From: Xiphophorus maculatus | Taxonomy: Eukaryota > Chordata > Actinopteri > Cyprinodontiformes > Poeciliidae | Direction of reading: 5' to 3' | Assembly: GCF_002775205.1 (NCBI RefSeq) | Contig: NC_036454.1 | Coordinates: forward strand, 6,081,882 to 6,145,881 | DNA: 64,000 nt | Shown: positions 1 through 13,200 of the stretch, in pieces | Position numbering within the stretch: position 1 is the stretch's first letter | Layout of the letters: each line of letters opens with the position of its first letter | Translations under genes and position numbers: made by a program | The notes under the pieces: model-generated | The model's database searches: none | What the model saw: only the letters and a program-made list of their open reading frames with translations | Told to the model about the DNA's origin: nothing

Positions 1-250
1 TTAAACACAAACTTACAAGTAATTATTGAGATGTCAAACTGAAGTGCCAGCTTTTCTCCTTCAGCATATTATTTATCCCTTAACGATAACGTTGCTACAA
101 AAGTAACACACCTACCAGACCCATGAGAACCCAGAGAAATCCACAACTTTGATCCCAATAGACATGCACTATGAAAGAGTGGGGGCACATCAGATGGGAA
201 ATGCATGATTTAAAAATGCAACACAAAATTTCATTTCTTTACATATTCCT

Positions 251-320
251 TAGCTTTCCTAGCTAAGGAATGCTAGCTAGTTTATTAGCTTTCCTAGCTA
301 AGGAATGCTAGCTAGTTTCT
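251..320. repeat. Two tandem 35-bp units rich in the palindrome GCTAGC/CTAG
   Basis: Units 251-285 and 286-320 differ only near their last bases. Each holds TTCCTAGCTAAGGAA, itself nearly self-complementary, plus GCTAGCTAG. A third partial TTAGCTAGCAT follows. The array could fold into hairpins. No coding sense. Confidence 0.85.
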
Positions 321-2159
321 TAGCTAGCATGGAAAGAAAGCAGTGTTAGCAGCTTTAGCTAACTCCACCTGCTGCTTTTAGGAACGCCAAGTGCAGCACT
401 TCACATCCCAACATCTAAGTCCCAGTAGATAAAAGGGCCTGGTTTTACTCTAGATCATTCAGACGAGAGAAACAGTTTTGTTCCAAAATAAATTTTAAAT
501 ATTTATGACATAACTTATTGTCTCTGTTCAGTATTATCCTAATTCGGAGAGTTCAGTCTTGCTTATCATATCTGCCTTTTCTTGATGATTTGAGTTGATT
601 CTGGGTTTTATGGCCACACGAGTTTATTGTTAAATGTGCAGCATAAATAAACTTCAGTTGAGTCATCTGATAAAACTGTTTGACAAAAATTCATTCATCT
701 GTTTGGTATTGATATGGATGATCTGACTCTGATGTAAAAATCTAGTAAAGATTCTGGGATTTGTTTGAAATCTTCTAAACATTTATCTTCAGCGCCTTGA
801 AGTGGATGAATGAAAGTGTTTAAACCAGCATGAGTATCAAGTTCTGGCATGGAAACAGCATCCAACGAAACATTTGGAACCTTTTTGCTAAATGAAGATC
901 ATATGCTGAGGTTCAAAGACGCAGAACAGCCTGTAAACATGTGATTAAAAATACATAATCTGTGTTTCATCAAATATGTCAAATGTTAAAAATTAAAACA
1001 CATATTAGGGAGTAGTTAAAGATGTGGATTCACATAGTTTTGATGCCGCAGTAAGTATGTAGTGCAGTTTATATGTAAATATAATAATATATGTATGTAT
1101 ATATTAGAAAAGCAGCAGCTTTAAGCCACAAAGGAACATGATACACTCAGCTTTGATGTACAGTTATGACCTGATTTTTCAGTACATCAAACCTCTAACA
1201 ATAAAATAAAAACTGAACCCTCGCCCAGAACTAAAACGATTTAGTCCTCAATAAAATAATATTATTGATGTGAGTTAAAACAGGCACGTCCAAACTTTTT
1301 GTCACGAGTCAAAAATGCTGGTGGGGCAAGAAAAGTACAAAAAACAACCCCCTGAAAATCAAGCAGATAAAGTAATCTGAAAGGGAATTTTTGCTCCGTC
1401 CATCTTCCTATCAACTCTGACCAGATTCCCTGAAGAAACACCAACAAAATATTTTATAGTTTTCTGTTAATAATTACCTTCTTATAGCTGCTTTTATCTG
1501 CAAAGGGCATGACTAAAACAGTTACGTCAAGTTACGTGCAGCTCTTCCACAGTTACCATGCAGCTTTAGACTGCTTTTCTAATCAATGACGTCTTTAAGC
1601 AGTCGGTCAGTTTAGGTGAATATAAATGCGCACTACCACTTTATTTTTGTTTTTATTTGTGAAAAACAAAACAAAAAAGCAGACATACTTTTACATTTCA
1701 CAGTTGTGTTGCTTTGTTTTTATCGGTCACATAAAATCTAATTAAAATATGTTGAAGTTTGATGTTGCAATGTGACCAAATGTAGAAAAAATTAAGGGAT
1801 GGGTTCCGTTTTGTATTAATTTAAAATCAAATTTGATTTTGGGACTAAGTTTGTCACCAGTTATTTGAAAATATGAAAAAACCCTCCAAAACCCAAAGTC
1901 TGTCTTCACAATCAGGAGCCATCGTCTGATTTTTCCCACCATTTAAGAATTGCTCAGGCTCTTTAACATGACTGTAATGATAAAAAGTCCATAACAACCC
2001 ACAGCAGGAGCCTTTTTATCTCCGTACGTATAGAAACAACAGCTGACACAAGCTTAAACACAAGGAAACTCGTTATCTGACCACAGAGGATGGTGAAGCA
2101 TCACATCCTTAAAACAGAAAACCAAATTTAATGACAGCAGCTCAGTTTTTCTGGCTTTG

Positions 2160-2452
2160 GTTTGATCTCCTGTCTCTCCGCCTCCACCGCTGCAGCCTCT
2201 TTTTGTTGTGGCGAGGCGCGTTATGGGTCGGCTGGGTTCACGCCATCTTCAGAGGATGAGGGGCGAAGGCCACTAATGACCCCCCTCCAGGGCCCGGTTT
2301 CAAAGCTGCAGCCAGACGGAAGAGGCCGGCCGCCTCCATCCACACATCTGGTTCGCATTAAACGGACACATGTGGACTTTGTTTTGGGAAGTGCGACTGA
2401 CGCGCATCCAAGCAGCCGTAATGAAAAGAGGTTTTCTGAGGCACAAGTTTAG
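2160..2452. other. GC-rich island of unknown function
   Basis: About 290 bp of clearly higher GC and CpG content than the surrounding DNA, with GGCCGGCCGCC near 2325. A plus-strand frame of 96 codons spans it but has no recognisable domain, low-complexity composition and no clear splice sites, so I do not call it a gene. It could be an enhancer, a non-coding first exon or a conserved element. Confidence 0.4.
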
Positions 2453-3177
2453 TGGAGACGTTTTCAGTAGGAGACGAACTCTGACAGGAAGAGCATGATG
2501 TGACTAAACGCTTATCATTAACGATAATAACCTGAGTAAATCTGGGATGTGAAGCCATGTTTTGTCTCCAGTATTTAAATCACATGCCATGACTCAGGGC
2601 CAAATGCAGGATGATAGTTTGTTTTATTTGTTGCAGGAACCAAACTTGACCTTTTCTTTTATTTTATTTTATTTTATCACCAAATTACTACCATGACGAA
2701 GCAATAACCAAACCTTTAAACGGGTTTCTTTGTGTTATCATCATTTGTATAAATGAAAAAAGTATGTATTCTTCCCCGTTTCATGTGATACCCCTAAATA
2801 AAACCCAGTTCAGCCACTAATATTCAGGTAATTTAATTAGACTATAGAGTCAACTTTGTGTGTTTTAATCTTACTATAAATGCAGATGTTTATTGAAGAC
2901 ATTTGAGGTTTATTCAAGAACATTAATGAGCAAACGGCATCATAAAGACTAAGAACCACAGCAGCAGGTCTGCGAAAGGTTCTGGAAAAGTTTAAAGAAA
3001 GTCAAGATGTAAAATAATTTCAAAGTTTGAACCTTTAGAGAGGACAGATCAGGACATGGATGTCCATTTAAACCGACAGGAGAGCATTAATCCGTCCCTC
3101 CAGGATGCTGAGATGTTTTTTGTGATTGTTACGGTCAAAGTTACAGTTTTTTTTAGCATTATTTTTGCAATAACATA

Positions 3178-3544
3178 CAGTACAGACCAAAAGTTTGGAC
3201 ACACCTTCTAATTCAATGGGTTTTCTTTATTTTTATGACTATTTATAAGGCAAGAAATCCCACTTATTAACCTGACAGGGCACACCTATGAAGTGAAAAC
3301 CATTTCAGGTGACTAAATGCAGAGTGTGTGCAAAGCAGTAATCACAGCAAAAGGTTGCTACTTTGAAGAAACTAGAATATAAGGGGTATTTTCAGTTGTT
3401 TTACACTTTTTTGTTTAGTGCATATTTCCACATGTGTTATTCATAGTTTTGATGCCTTCAGTGTGAATCTACAATGTCAATAGTCATGAAAATAAAGGAA
3501 ACTCATTGAATTAAAAGGTGTGTCCAAACTTTTGGTCTGTACTG
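3178..3544. mobile_element. Internally deleted Tc1-like transposon (MITE-like)
   Basis: Near-perfect terminal inverted repeats begin CAGTACAGACCAAAAGTTTG at the left and mirror at the right (GGTCTGTACTG). A TA dinucleotide flanks each end (3176-3177 and 3545-3546), the target site of Tc1/mariner transposition. The interior keeps only subterminal stretches of the full-length fish element and no transposase frame. It is non-autonomous and fairly well preserved. Confidence 0.92.
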
Positions 3545-3827
3545 TATCTTACAAAAAAGTTAAAATTGCTGCACATGACCTTCCCTTTCTTTCTCTTTCA
3601 CCTCATCAAGTAAATTTCTCCTTACCTGAGAAGACCCTGCGTCATCGTCCTGCTGCTGGACTCTGCTGTCTCCTCCCTGACTCTTTGTTCTTCCTGTTGT
3701 GGTATTAAAGATTTATTTTAAATATATGCAAAGCAACAATGAGCACAACTTCTGTACAGAAATCAAAGATGATTGATTTTATACATCACATTAACTGATT
3801 AGCAAGGGATGTAAAACAGATAGCATT

Positions 3828-4190
3828 ACTGCAAAAACACAAAATGTTACCAATTTGTTGTGGTCTAATTTCCTGAAATTAGACCACAACTACATTATAT
3901 GAAGCTGTTCAGCAAGAGATAAGAATTTTGTTTTAAGTCCGTAATTCCTTAATATTGATAAAAAGTTCAGATTATTTCACTTATAGCAAGACATTTTTCC
4001 CATGATATGAGAAATTCTGCCAGTGGAACTTCAACGTTTTCATAAATATTAAGGAATTATGAGAACAAACTCCTATATCTTGCTGAAAAGTTCTTTGTAA
4101 ATTAGTTTTGTCTGTAATTTCAAGTGCACTAAGATATTTGCACTCGGAAGTAGATCAAAATTACTTGATAAGATTTTGTGTTTTTGCGGT
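3828..4190. mobile_element. MITE with 18-bp inverted ends and 6-bp target duplication
   Basis: The left end ACTGCAAAAACACAAAAT pairs with the right end (ACCGCAAAAACACAAAAT on the other strand), with one mismatch. AGCATT occurs directly outside both ends (3822-3827 and 4191-4196). The interior contains a palindrome at about 3857-3890 built on GTGGTCTAATTTC and its complement. No coding frame. A diverged partial copy lies at 26784-26952 and a fainter one near 14395-14560. Superfamily not certain. Confidence 0.85.
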
Positions 4191-7032
4191 AGCATTCTTG
4201 GTAACTAGCTTAATATTGTGATCTTCCTAAAATAATGACCTATGTCATTTTTATCCACAACTTATCTTGGTAAAACAATCGCCGCCTCTTTCTTTCCAAA
4301 GAAATGTTTTAGGGAGGAAAAAAAACAACACTTTTGGCAAAAAGAGTCAGGCCATAGATTAATAATCATTCAGCTAAAATTATCTAAAGGCAACAACATT
4401 ACTCAACTTACTTGGTTTGTTTAGAAGCAAACTCAGCAAAGGTTTTTGCCTTTTGGCTAATTGCTGAACATGAAATAGACTGTAAAGCTCGATTTAGCAG
4501 CAAGTTCCCCTCTGTCATCAGACCACAGGTGAAACACCGGCGTCAGCATGTTTACGCTCGTGGTGCGTTTGAAGACGGCTCGGAATTACCACTTAACATT
4601 ACCACATCTTAACAACCAACAGCTGTTAGTCATGCACTCTGCAAAGCCGCCCTTTATGGAAGAGTGGCAAAACCAAAACTTGAAAAACAAGACAAACAAA
4701 CAACAATAACAACAAAAAAGAACAGAAAAACAAACAAAACAACAACAACAACAACAAAAAGTGCTCCCATAATTTAGAAGGCTTTTATTCAAAGGGAATA
4801 GAGAAGCTGGTGGGAAAATTGATAGAGTTAAATCTGGGACAATTTGATGCTTTTCTCTTTACATTTAGTTTATTTTTTTTTTGATAATGTCTCCAGATAA
4901 ATTCTCATCTGATTCATCCATTCAAAGTCTCTGTTGTTCCTGGTAGTAGAGTTACAGATTTCCCCCCAGTCTATCAGACCTGAGTATAATCACATTTTAA
5001 GCCTCGGAAACTTTCTTTGTCATTGTCTTTTTGATACTTTGACATTAAATGAAACAAAAAGTTGCTGCACTAATATTTAGACTGTAAATTCTTGTTGTGA
5101 CTTTAGAAATTAACAGCATATTTGCTGAGGGCGTGCAGCTTTTTGAGGAAAGTTTGGACATGTCAAAAATATTTGCAGAGCCACTCAAAAGCAAAATTAA
5201 CCTGACATGAACTGTAATTAAACCCATTCTGCAGCCTTTACTGACCTCTGCTGGTAAACATAGAGAACATTTTAGACTTTAGTCTGGTTTCTCAGAATGA
5301 TGGATTTCTGATGGATGAGGGGAAAAACATTATAAACAATTCAAATTGTTTTACATGATAAGAATCAACAATGTTAGCTTACTTTTTCACTGGAATTTTC
5401 ATGAGTGGTTGCCATAATATTACAGAGAAACACATGCAAATATTATTGTAAACAAAAGATAGGTTATCTACACATCTGTGTAGCTGATGTCACCCAGTGA
5501 GAACAAACATGTTAACAATTTTCAAATTTTCCATGGAAAAATAAAACGCGTTATGTGTAAAAATGTGTCATTATGAACATTTCTCGTGATACTTTCTTGA
5601 CTTGATAATGCCTTTGAAATTGTTTTGATTAAACAGTTTTTACAAAACCATAAATCTTTGTGGAACTTCATAAACAAATACATATTGTGTTCCATTGGAG
5701 ACCTGAAATATGCACTGTTATTTTATTATAAAATATAGAAACTTAACCTTTATCGGATTTTCATAAACAAATGTTGGCACAGTCTTCAAATTATAAACAA
5801 CTTTTCTTCACAAAGATGTTTCATTTGGACAATCAAAACACCCAAAACAAAACTAAATTTAGTTTTTAACTCATGATTTGGCATCAATATATTAGTAACA
5901 CAGCTACTTAATAATAGTGGGAATTTACTTGATTACTCAGAGTTTTTGCAAACCTTTGATGTCTCTGCTACCCCAACAGAATTTGCCGTAGTTATGGATG
6001 CAGTTCCTGATGGTATCCTGATCTTATTAAGAAGTGCAGGGAAGCCAACCAATGTTACACATTTTGACCTCTGGGTGACACCAGTGGGTCACATATGCTT
6101 TTCTGTCAAATCCAAAAGCATTGATTGCAACACAAGGTAATTGTTTCAAATATATCACCAACACCTCATATGTTGCTTGCTGCTGCCTAAGCGCCAAAAC
6201 CCAAATTTTGCAAGAAAGGCTGTGGGTGTTTCTTTGAACGCACTTCCAACTTGATTGTTTGAAAAATCACTAGGTAGCTTATTTCTTGCAAAAATATAGA
6301 CAAAATAAAAATATCTTGGATAAAATGAAAAGTTTACTAAATCTGGTGTTTCACCTTCAAAACGAGTGTTCAAAAAAGCAAACCACCTGTTGCCACAAGC
6401 ATTTTTGGGAAATCTGGGTTTCTTTAACCTAGAAGGTAACATTAAAACAAATAATCTTACCAAAACCTCTCATAGTCACACCAGACATTTGACAAACAAA
6501 AAGATGTCCACCTCACCATGTCCCCCTGTGTGTTCTTCATCAATTAAACTAATGGGAGGGTCTAAAAGTTACCACAGTAATGTAAGGAATTCCAAATTCA
6601 GAAGTTAATTACAGATTTTGGTACTAAACTAACGTAAGTATTTTGTTGAAATTTGAGAGAGATTTATGTTTAAGTGTTCTCTGCAAGAGTCTGAACTTGA
6701 CACAGCTGTTATTATGCTGCAACCTTCTGGGATAAAATAATCTGATATGTGACGATGCACCAAGTTCATGATATCAAAAGCAAAAAATAAAAATACATTT
6801 ATATCATTGATCTAATAACATCCTTAGAAAATTACCACACAAATCTAAACTTAGTCACTATTCCTTTTTCTCTGGTGTTTCAAAAAGAGCATCTTACTCT
6901 AATTACAGGAAAGCTATAGAAACACTTGATTATCACCTTATTTAATGTATGCACAAATAAGCACCTCCTGGCTTGTTAATTGGTGTAAATGAATATTAAT
7001 ATTTATGTAAATATACTGATTTACATAAATAT
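4191..7032. other. Intergenic region, no gene seen
   Basis: AT-rich DNA with an A/C low-complexity run near 4680-4760 and scattered short open frames without motifs, splice signals or coding composition. I see no recognisable gene. Confidence 0.6.
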
Positions 7033-7059
7033 GAGCCTCGCGTAAATAACGCGAGGCTC
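7033..7059. repeat. GC-rich perfect hairpin before the LINE
   Basis: Eleven bases GAGCCTCGCGT (7033-7043) are followed after 5 bases by their exact reverse complement (7049-7059). It sits in AT-rich DNA just 5' of the LINE described next and may mark the element's 5' boundary or be a stem in its leader. Function unknown. Confidence 0.8.
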
Positions 7060-7327
7060 AGCGTCTCTCCAGAATCTGCTCTTTAGTGGTTTTTTATCTA
7101 TTCATGACTGGACTTTTTTCCCCGAATTGCACTGCGTTGCTGCGCTACAGCAGACACGAACTTCTGGACCTTTGGAGCTACAATTTTGACTCTATGATCG
7201 CCGATCTCCGACTCATCCCAGAGATCTCCAGAACACCAGAGGCTGCTCACTTCTCCCGGCCGGGTGGAAGTGTACGCAGGCCGCGACGAGAACGTAAACA
7301 AAGGCGGGGTAAGCGTGGAGGGGTGCG

Positions 7328-7882
<555 letters not shown>

Positions 7883-8979
7883 TCCGGCTAAAGCTAACAC
7901 CACACCGGCTCCCTTTACCCAGCATTTTCCTCGCCAATGTCTGTTCTCTGGCTAATAAAATAGACGAGTTACGACTATCCATCACGAGTGACAGACGGAT
8001 TATGGACTCAAATGTCATGTTTTTCACCGAAACATGGCTAAACAACAGCTGCCCGGACAATGCTATCCAGCTAAGTGGATGCCACACACACCGAGCCGAC
8101 AGGACAGCAGATGACTCCGGCAAGACCAGAGGCGGAGGTTTGTGCATTAACAAAGCTTGGTGCACAGACTCTGCTACTACCGAGAGTCACTGCTCACAGA
8201 ATGTAGAGTTTTTAATGGTCAAATACAGACCTTATTACCTCCCAAGGGAATTCACCTCGATCATCCTCACTGCCGTGTACACCCCCCCCACCTCCCCTTG
8301 CCATGCTAATGCCAAGCTAGCCATGAAAGAACTCTATGCGGCTATTAGCAAACACCAAACTAAATACCCCGAGGCTGCTTTTATTGTTGCAGGTGATTTC
8401 AATCACTCCAACTTGAAGACAGTTCTTCCCAGATTCCACCAACATGTCTCCTGCCACACCAGAGGAGACAAGACCCTGGACCATTTTCTACTCCAATCTG
8501 GCTGGAGCCTACAATGTGACACCCTGCCCCAACATCGGACAGTCAGACCATCTCTCCCTGTTCCTCGCACCTCGGTACTTACCACTCATCCAACGTGTGA
8601 AACCAACCGTGAGGACAGTAAAGGTGTGGCCAGAGGGCTCAGACGCTGTGCTCCAGGACCGGTTCACCACCTACAAACGCATTACCGTGTACCCCAACCA
8701 GAAACCCTGGATGAACCGAGACGTTCGTCTCCTTCTGAAGGCCCGCAACATCGCCTTCAGGTCAGGGGATGCACAGACTTATAGTGCAGCCAGGGCTGAG
8801 CTGAAGAGGGGAATCAAGAAGGCCAAACACCACTACAAAAGGAAGGTGGAGGATCATTTTTCTAACTCCAACCCCCGACGTATGTGGCAAGGCCTTCAGA
8901 TTCTCACAGACTACAAGAACCCCAATACCACCCCCGCTTCTACTGATGTCTCCTTCCTCAACGAACTTAACAACTTCTA

Positions 8980-9279
<300 letters not shown>

Positions 9280-10830
9280 CTACTGCCCGGTAGCCCTTAC
9301 CCCCATCATTACCAAGTGCTTGGAGCGGCTGGTCCTAGCACACCTCAGATCCTGTCTCCCCCCCACACTAGACCCCCACCAATTTGCATACAGGCAGAAC
9401 AGGAGCACAGAGGATGCAGTCTCTATAGCGCTGCACTCTGTCCTTTCTCACCTGGACAGTAAGAACACTTACGCCAGACTGCTGTTCTTAGATTTTAGTT
9501 CAGCATTCAACACTGTCATCCCATCACAACTCATTACCAAACTCACAGACCTCGGCATCAATTCACTCATGTGTAACTGGTTGCTCGACTTCCTGACCAG
9601 TCGACCTCAACATGTCCGGCTGGACAACCACTTCTCATCCACCATCATCATAAACACCGGAGTGCCACAAGGCTGTGTGATGAGTCCTTTCCTCTACTCC
9701 CTCTTCACCTACGACTGCAGACCTGTCCATGGCTCTAACGCCATCATCAAGTTCGCAGACGACACCACGGTGATCAGCCTCATCAGAGATAATGATGAGG
9801 CCGCTTACAGGTAGGAGGTAGACCATCTGGCTGAGTGGTGCGACAAAAACAACCTGCAGCTGAACACAGAGAAGACCAAGGAGCTTATCGTGGACTTCAG
9901 AAGGAACGCTGACCCACATCCACCCATCCACATTAAGGGGACAGTGGTGGAGCGTGTGGACACCTTTAAGTTCCTGGGAGTCCACATCTCCGAGGACCTA
10001 ACTTGGATGACCAGCTGCTCCAAACTCATTAAGATGGCGCATCAGCACCTCTTCTTCATTGGGACCTTGAGGAAGAACCACCTGTCCTCAGAGATCCTCA
10101 CAAACTTCTACTGCTGCACCATTGAGAGCATCCTCACCAACTGTATTACAGCTTGGTACGGGAACTGCTCTGTCTCCGACCGGCAGGCGCTGCAGAGGGT
10201 GGTGAAAACTGCCCAGTATATCGCCGGGGCACCGCTCCCTGGCATCAAGGACATCTACAGGAAGCGGTGTTTGAAAAGGGCCGGGAAAATCACAAAGGAC
10301 TCCACTCACCCAGCACACACACTCTTTTCCCTCCTGCCCTCTGGGAGGCGTTACAGAAGCCTACGGACCAGAACCACCAGGCACCGGAACAGCTTCTTTC
10401 CCACAGCTGTCACGCTTTTGAACGCCTCCTGACATAAAACATAAACTATAAGGACTGTACTCCCCTATCCTCTCATACAACAATAACACATGGACTATCC
10501 TCACACACACATACATCACGGACTGTTTTCTTCACACACACATACAACCTGTAAATTTTATCTGCCATTATTTATCTATAATCCATTCCCTAACATTCCT
10601 GTATATTCTGTATAATCTGTGCATATAGCTCCCATACTTATATTTATACACAATATCTATAGTATATCTCTTGCTACAACCCCTTATAGTCCATACATAC
10701 ATAGTCTTGTACATCTGTGAATAAATATTTATATCTCGTAGAGCACTTCTGGATAGATGCAAACTACATCTTGTTGCTTGTACTTGTGACAGTGCAATGA
10801 CAATATAGTTGAATTCTATTCTATTCTATT

Positions 10831-11222
10831 AATTCAGGCAGATATTGGTACATATATTGATAACTGTCTTGTCTTCATTAGTTCTTTCAATAAAGGTTTG
10901 GGGAAAAAATTGTTAATTGACACGCAGTTGAAGACAGATTCCTGACATTGGTATTTAACTCCAGCCACTATTTATAACTACATGAGCAGCAGCAGCAGCA
11001 GGAGCTATTCTTGCTAACTTGTGGCCAATCACAAGTTAGCAAGGAACTGCAGAACCAATCGATGAGCTTGTCTGAAAGAAACATTAGATGTTATAAACTG
11101 AGCAGAGACGCCATTGCTGGGTGTTAGATCTCTGTTGAAAAACTAACAGCTTTTTGGAAGGTTTTAACAAGAAGCAGCTGAAACATTTGGTGAGTCTTGC
11201 TGTCGAAATAATTTGATACAAC
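10831..11222 (+). promoter_or_regulatory. Upstream and 5' leader region of the first TRIM gene
   Basis: Region between the LINE and the first TRIM start codon. It has a short CAG run (near 10987-11002) and a leader that resembles those of the next two TRIM genes. GGTGAGTC at 11189-11196, 26 bases before the ATG, recurs at 16337-16344 and 20100-20107 ahead of the other two. No TATA box I would defend. Confidence 0.45.
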
Positions 11223-12641
11223 ATGACTGAGAGACTTCTGGGAAGTTTCCTGAGCTGCCATGTTTGTACAGAGATTTTCAGAGATCCAGTGTCTCTCTGC
11301 TGCAACCACAGCTTCTGTTCAAGCTGCCTGCAGAAATTCTGGGAACAAACTGGAAACAAGAACTGTCCCATCTGTAAAAGAAGATCTTCCAAGGACTTCC
11401 CAGGTGTTCATTTCACTCTGAAGGAACTGGCTGACTCTTTTGCTGGAAGACAAAAAATGGGGCTATCAGAGACAGAACAAGGAGAAAAGCATCTGGTCTG
11501 CAGGAAACATCAAGAAGACACTAAACTGTTCTGTAAAGACGAGCAGAGAGCTGTGTGTCCTGTCTGTGAGTTTTCTCTCCACCAGAGTCACAAAGTGGTT
11601 CCTATAGAACAAGCAGTCAGTGAGCTGAAGGAGCAGCTGAAATCTGACTTAAAGTCTCTGCAGGACAAGAGGAACAAACACAAACAAGTGGAGAAAACAT
11701 ACGATGATGTGATTCAACACTCCAAGAAGCAGGTGTTGTCCACAGAGAGACAGATCAGAGCAGAGTTCAACAAGCTCCACCAGTTCCTGAGAGAGGAAGA
11801 GGAGTCCAGACTGGCAGCTCTGAGGGAGGAAGAGGAGCAGAAGAGGAAGACTATCATGAGAGAGATGAAGAGGATTGAGGATCAGATCTCCTCTCTGTCA
11901 GACAGCATCTCTGCTGTTGAAGAAGAGCTGCAGAAAGACAACGTGTCGTTCCTCAGCAGTTATGAAGCCACTCAGACCAGAGTCAGAGGTCAGAGGTCAC
12001 TGCCAGATCCACAGCTGGTCTCAGGAGCTCTGATAGATGTAGCCAAACACCTGGGCAACCTGTCCTTCAGAGTCTGGGAGAAGATGAAGGACGAGGTCCA
12101 CTTCAGTCCTGTCGTTCTGGACCCAAACACTGCTAATGGATGGATCCATCTGTCTGATGATCTGACTAATGTGAGACGTGGAGACACAGAGCTGCAGCTT
12201 CCTGATAATCCAGAGAGAAACACCAGGCACTGCAATGTTTTTGGTTCTGAGGGTTTCAAGTCAGGGAAACACAGCTGGGATGTGGAGGTGGGAGATCATC
12301 CTCACTGGACTGTTGGATTGGTTAAAGAGTCTGTTGATAGGAAGGGAGAGTTCAAGGATGCTGTTACATATGGAATCTGGTGTTTATCTTATTTTGAAGG
12401 AAAATACAGTAATGGTGGTAAGATTCTCAGAGTGAATAAGAGTCTTCAAAGGATCAGAATCCATCTGGACTATGACAGGGGGGACGTTTCCTTTTACGAC
12501 TCTGAAGACTCGACTCTCATCTACTCTCACAGAGACACTTTCACTGAGAAACTGTTCCCGTACTTTAACGTTGGAAAAGCTGCTGATACCAAAATGTGTG
12601 ACGTCAAAATTTGTCAGATTAGAATTTTGGTTGAAGTCTAA
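11223..12641 (+). CDS. TRIM-family E3 ubiquitin ligase (A33/NF7/TRIM35-like), intact
   Basis: A 472-residue single-exon protein with the full tripartite layout. A C3HC4 RING lies at residues 12-51 (C12, C15, C27, H29, C32, C35, C48, C51). A B-box2 lies at about 93-123 (C93, H96, C104, C112, C115, H120, H123). A long Glu/Lys-rich coiled coil covers about 130-245. A PRY-SPRY (B30.2) domain runs from about 285 to the end, with LDPNTA, the PDNPERN stretch, GKHSWDVEVGD and the terminal PYFNVGK region. RING TRIMs transfer ubiquitin, dimerise through the coiled coil and bind targets through B30.2; many in fish act in antiviral immunity. The exact orthologue cannot be named because this group is greatly expanded in teleosts. 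The ATG at 11223 is chosen because RING residues start 11 codons later. A broken B30.2 copy follows. Confidence 0.93.
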   Translation: MTERLLGSFLSCHVCTEIFRDPVSLCCNHSFCSSCLQKFWEQTGNKNCPICKRRSSKDFPGVHFTLKELADSFAGRQKMGLSETEQGEKHLVCRKHQEDTKLFCKDEQRAVCPVCEFSLHQSHKVVPIEQAVSELKEQLKSDLKSLQDKRNKHKQVEKTYDDVIQHSKKQVLSTERQIRAEFNKLHQFLREEEESRLAALREEEEQKRKTIMREMKRIEDQISSLSDSISAVEEELQKDNVSFLSSYEATQTRVRGQRSLPDPQLVSGALIDVAKHLGNLSFRVWEKMKDEVHFSPVVLDPNTANGWIHLSDDLTNVRRGDTELQLPDNPERNTRHCNVFGSEGFKSGKHSWDVEVGDHPHWTVGLVKESVDRKGEFKDAVTYGIWCLSYFEGKYSNGGKILRVNKSLQRIRIHLDYDRGDVSFYDSEDSTLIYSHRDTFTEKLFPYFNVGKAADTKMCDVKICQIRILVEV

Positions 12642-12737
12642 ACTTGTATTTTTCAGTTCTCTGAAGTACTTTGCCTTTTCATGTTATTATTTGCAGTCAG
12701 ACCAACTTTCTATTTTAAATCCTTGATAAACAAGCTG

Positions 12738-13200
12738 GAACCCCAAACTGCATCTGTCTGACGATCCGACCAGAGTGAGATGTGAAGACTTTTACCTGCA
12801 GCTTCCTGAAAATCCAGAGAGAAACACTAACTACCCGACTGTTTTTGGTTCTGAAGGCTTCAGCTCAGGGAAACATATCTGGGATGTGGAGGTGGGAGAT
12901 TATCCTGGCTGGGATGTTGGTTTGGCTAAAGAGTCTGTGGACAGGAAGGACTACTTTGGTTCTTCACCCAAATATAATGTGTGGAGTCTGTGGCCTGGCA
13001 GTGGGAAGTACGCCAGCAGCGAAGGTGAGGTTGTCTCACATAAGAAAGATTTTTAGAAGATCAGCGTCCTTCTACGACCCTGAAGACACGACTCTGATCT
13101 GCTCCTGTAGATCACCTTCACTGAGAAACTCTTACTCTACTTCAGCATCGCACATTTTGGAAATTCTGAACCCACTAACGTTAAAATCAGCAAATTGAAC
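12738..13200 (+). pseudogene. Broken B30.2 (PRY-SPRY) fragment downstream of the first TRIM
   Basis: About 100 bp after the TRIM stop codon, a second B30.2 stretch starts in the middle of the PRY part (LHLSDDPTRVRCEDF). It runs through LPENPERN and GKHIWDVEVGDYPGW to a stop after SHKKDF at about 13056. Similarity resumes in another frame (EDTTLICSC, near 13080-13110). No RING, B-box or coiled coil precedes it. It is best read as the 3' remnant of a deleted tandem TRIM copy. An alternative last exon is possible but unlikely, given the frame break. Confidence 0.8.

Larger units (their letters stand above)
1..3177. other. Intergenic AT-rich region, no host gene seen
   Basis: I see no host exon that can be supported here. 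The short open frames lack domain motifs and splice context. Parts worth separate entries are the tandem palindromic repeat at 251-320 and the GC-rich island near 2160-2450. A stretch near 1280-1400 resembles the end of the hAT-like elements at 57.0 and 62.0 kb (shared motif TCCAAACTTTTTGTCA), so it is probably a transposon relic. Confidence 0.6.

Noticed and set aside
6155-6608. Overlapping 102- and 80-codon frames on opposite strands
   Set aside because: Neither has a motif, conserved family feature or splice signal.
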